Source: Xiphophorus maculatus
Lineage: Eukaryota > Chordata > Actinopteri > Cyprinodontiformes > Poeciliidae
Direction: 5' to 3'
Assembly: GCF_002775205.1 (NCBI RefSeq)
Contig: NC_036454.1
Location: forward strand, 10,498,882 to 10,562,881
DNA: 64,000 nt
Positions 63,101-64,000 of this stretch are shown here, piece by piece; the stretch's first letter is position 1; the number at the start of each line of letters is the position of its first letter. The position numbers were made by a program, and so were the translations under genes. The notes under the pieces were generated by a model, which made no database searches, was not told the DNA's origin, and saw only the letters and a program-made list of their open reading frames with translations.

Positions 63101-64000
63101 TGATTGAAATTTTTGTTATCAATATTTACTGAAGCACATAAATCATGATAGGATAATTTCCATGGAAATTAGGATACAAACAAAGCTTTTACTTTGCTGT
63201 TTTAACCTCAGTGTTCATGAGACATGAGACTGACCACACATCTGATTAAATTGTCTCATTCTCCCAATAAAATTAAAAAGACATTTTTACAGGCTTCTAT
63301 CAAATCTCCGTTACTACAAAGAGCCAGTTTGTCTGAGCACTAAAGCACCACACTCATCAATTTGATTAAATTACCTAAACTATGTCTAACCCACTCCAAC
63401 AGGAAGAAAATGATCGATGTGGCATTTTTCTACAGAGGCAGGTCTCCCCCACAGGACTGAGCTGCAGACGACAAAGAAAATAGGATTTGTCACCTTTAAA
63501 AGATTGTTGATGGAGACCATTTTTCAAAACTAAAGTGTTATTTTCTTAACAGGGAAAGGTAATAACTCGAAATTGAATTCCCTTCTGTGATTATTTAGGT
63601 TTCAGGGTAAAACAAATATTTATATATTTTTATATATGCCATCAGTCATCAAGTTTCATAACGTTAATTTAATCCTGGTGAAGTGAGTTTCTAAAACTTT
63701 GCAGATTTATAACATTATTGCTGGAATATCAAGTCAAATCTTTATCACACATCATCTGTGACAAATCAAAAAATATTAAATAAAATGTTTCTTGTTTTTT
63801 TAAAACCTCCTATTTCAATTAAACTCCATCTAATAACTTAAATCTATCTTTATTTACAGTGAATGCTACATTTGTTGGTCCACCTTGTAGAGAGGATAAG
63901 ATGTAAAAAGATTCAAAGTAATTCATTATTTTATTGAAGAAATGTCAAAATGAAAAATGAATGGATGGATAAAAGTCAGTGATAGTGTTACTAACATCGA

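Larger units (their letters stand above)
58028..64000. other. 5' intron of slc25a1, running off the right edge
   Basis: About 6 kb upstream of the first recovered slc25a1 exon. I searched for the expected N-terminal coding exon and did not find it. The region holds a Tc1-like end fragment (58640-58765), a (CA)n tract (60102-60124) and GC-richer blocks (about 58880-59230 and 62200-62560, the latter with several TAATTA/TTAATT sites). No other gene was recognised. Confidence 0.5.

Noticed and set aside
58028..64000. First coding exon of slc25a1
   Set aside because: Looked for a minus-strand exon encoding the N-terminal carrier start; none found, so it is placed beyond the edge.

Overview
The window is nuclear DNA from a teleost fish. 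Split genes with canonical splice sites, vertebrate gene families, dispersed fish-type repeats (L2 LINE tails, degraded Tc1-like elements, hAT MITEs, a BEL/Pao LTR retrotransposon) and AT-rich non-coding DNA all point that way. The species cannot be fixed from sequence alone. A percomorph or related acanthomorph is my guess from the repeat types.

Four protein-coding genes can be rebuilt exon by exon with consistent intron phases. (1) pi4ka, minus strand: eleven 5' exons between 7675 and the left edge, 390 codons of the N-terminal scaffold; the kinase domain lies off the window. (2) snap29, plus strand, complete: coding from 10090 to 13435, 258 aa, divergent from pi4ka across about 2 kb that holds both promoters. 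(3) An sbspon-type gene, minus strand, complete: ATG at 34344, stop at 19779, 263 aa, a secreted somatomedin-B plus thrombospondin type-1 protein, tail-to-tail with snap29. (4) slc25a1, minus strand: eight exons from 58027 to 38550, lacking only the first coding exon, which lies past the right edge. pi4ka, snap29 and slc25a1 are neighbours on human 22q11.2, so this is conserved synteny. SBSPON is on a different human chromosome (8q), so its place here is notable.

The main accessory feature is a 7.3-kb BEL/Pao LTR retrotransposon at 43584-50893, sitting in the same orientation inside a 13.4-kb intron of slc25a1. It has two 505-bp LTRs that I read as identical, a perfect 5-bp target duplication, an LTR TATA box and poly(A) signal, a polypurine tract and one uninterrupted ORF (gag-like region, protease, reverse transcriptase, RNase H, integrase). 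It looks very young and possibly active. Its protease shows D-L-A-S where D-S/T-G is expected.

Older layers include three hAT-type MITEs (two with perfect 8-bp duplications), long-inverted-repeat MITEs, one of them split by a probable solo LTR and one by a 218-bp insert flanked by a 22-bp direct repeat, several decayed Tc1-like copies, L2 3' ends, microsatellites and perfect hairpins. I found no CRISPR array, operon, rRNA or tRNA gene, and no clearly new molecular system. The best candidates for follow-up are the intact BEL element with its odd protease and leader repeats, the GC-AG intron in snap29, the NAGNAG acceptor in the sbspon gene and the sbspon linkage.
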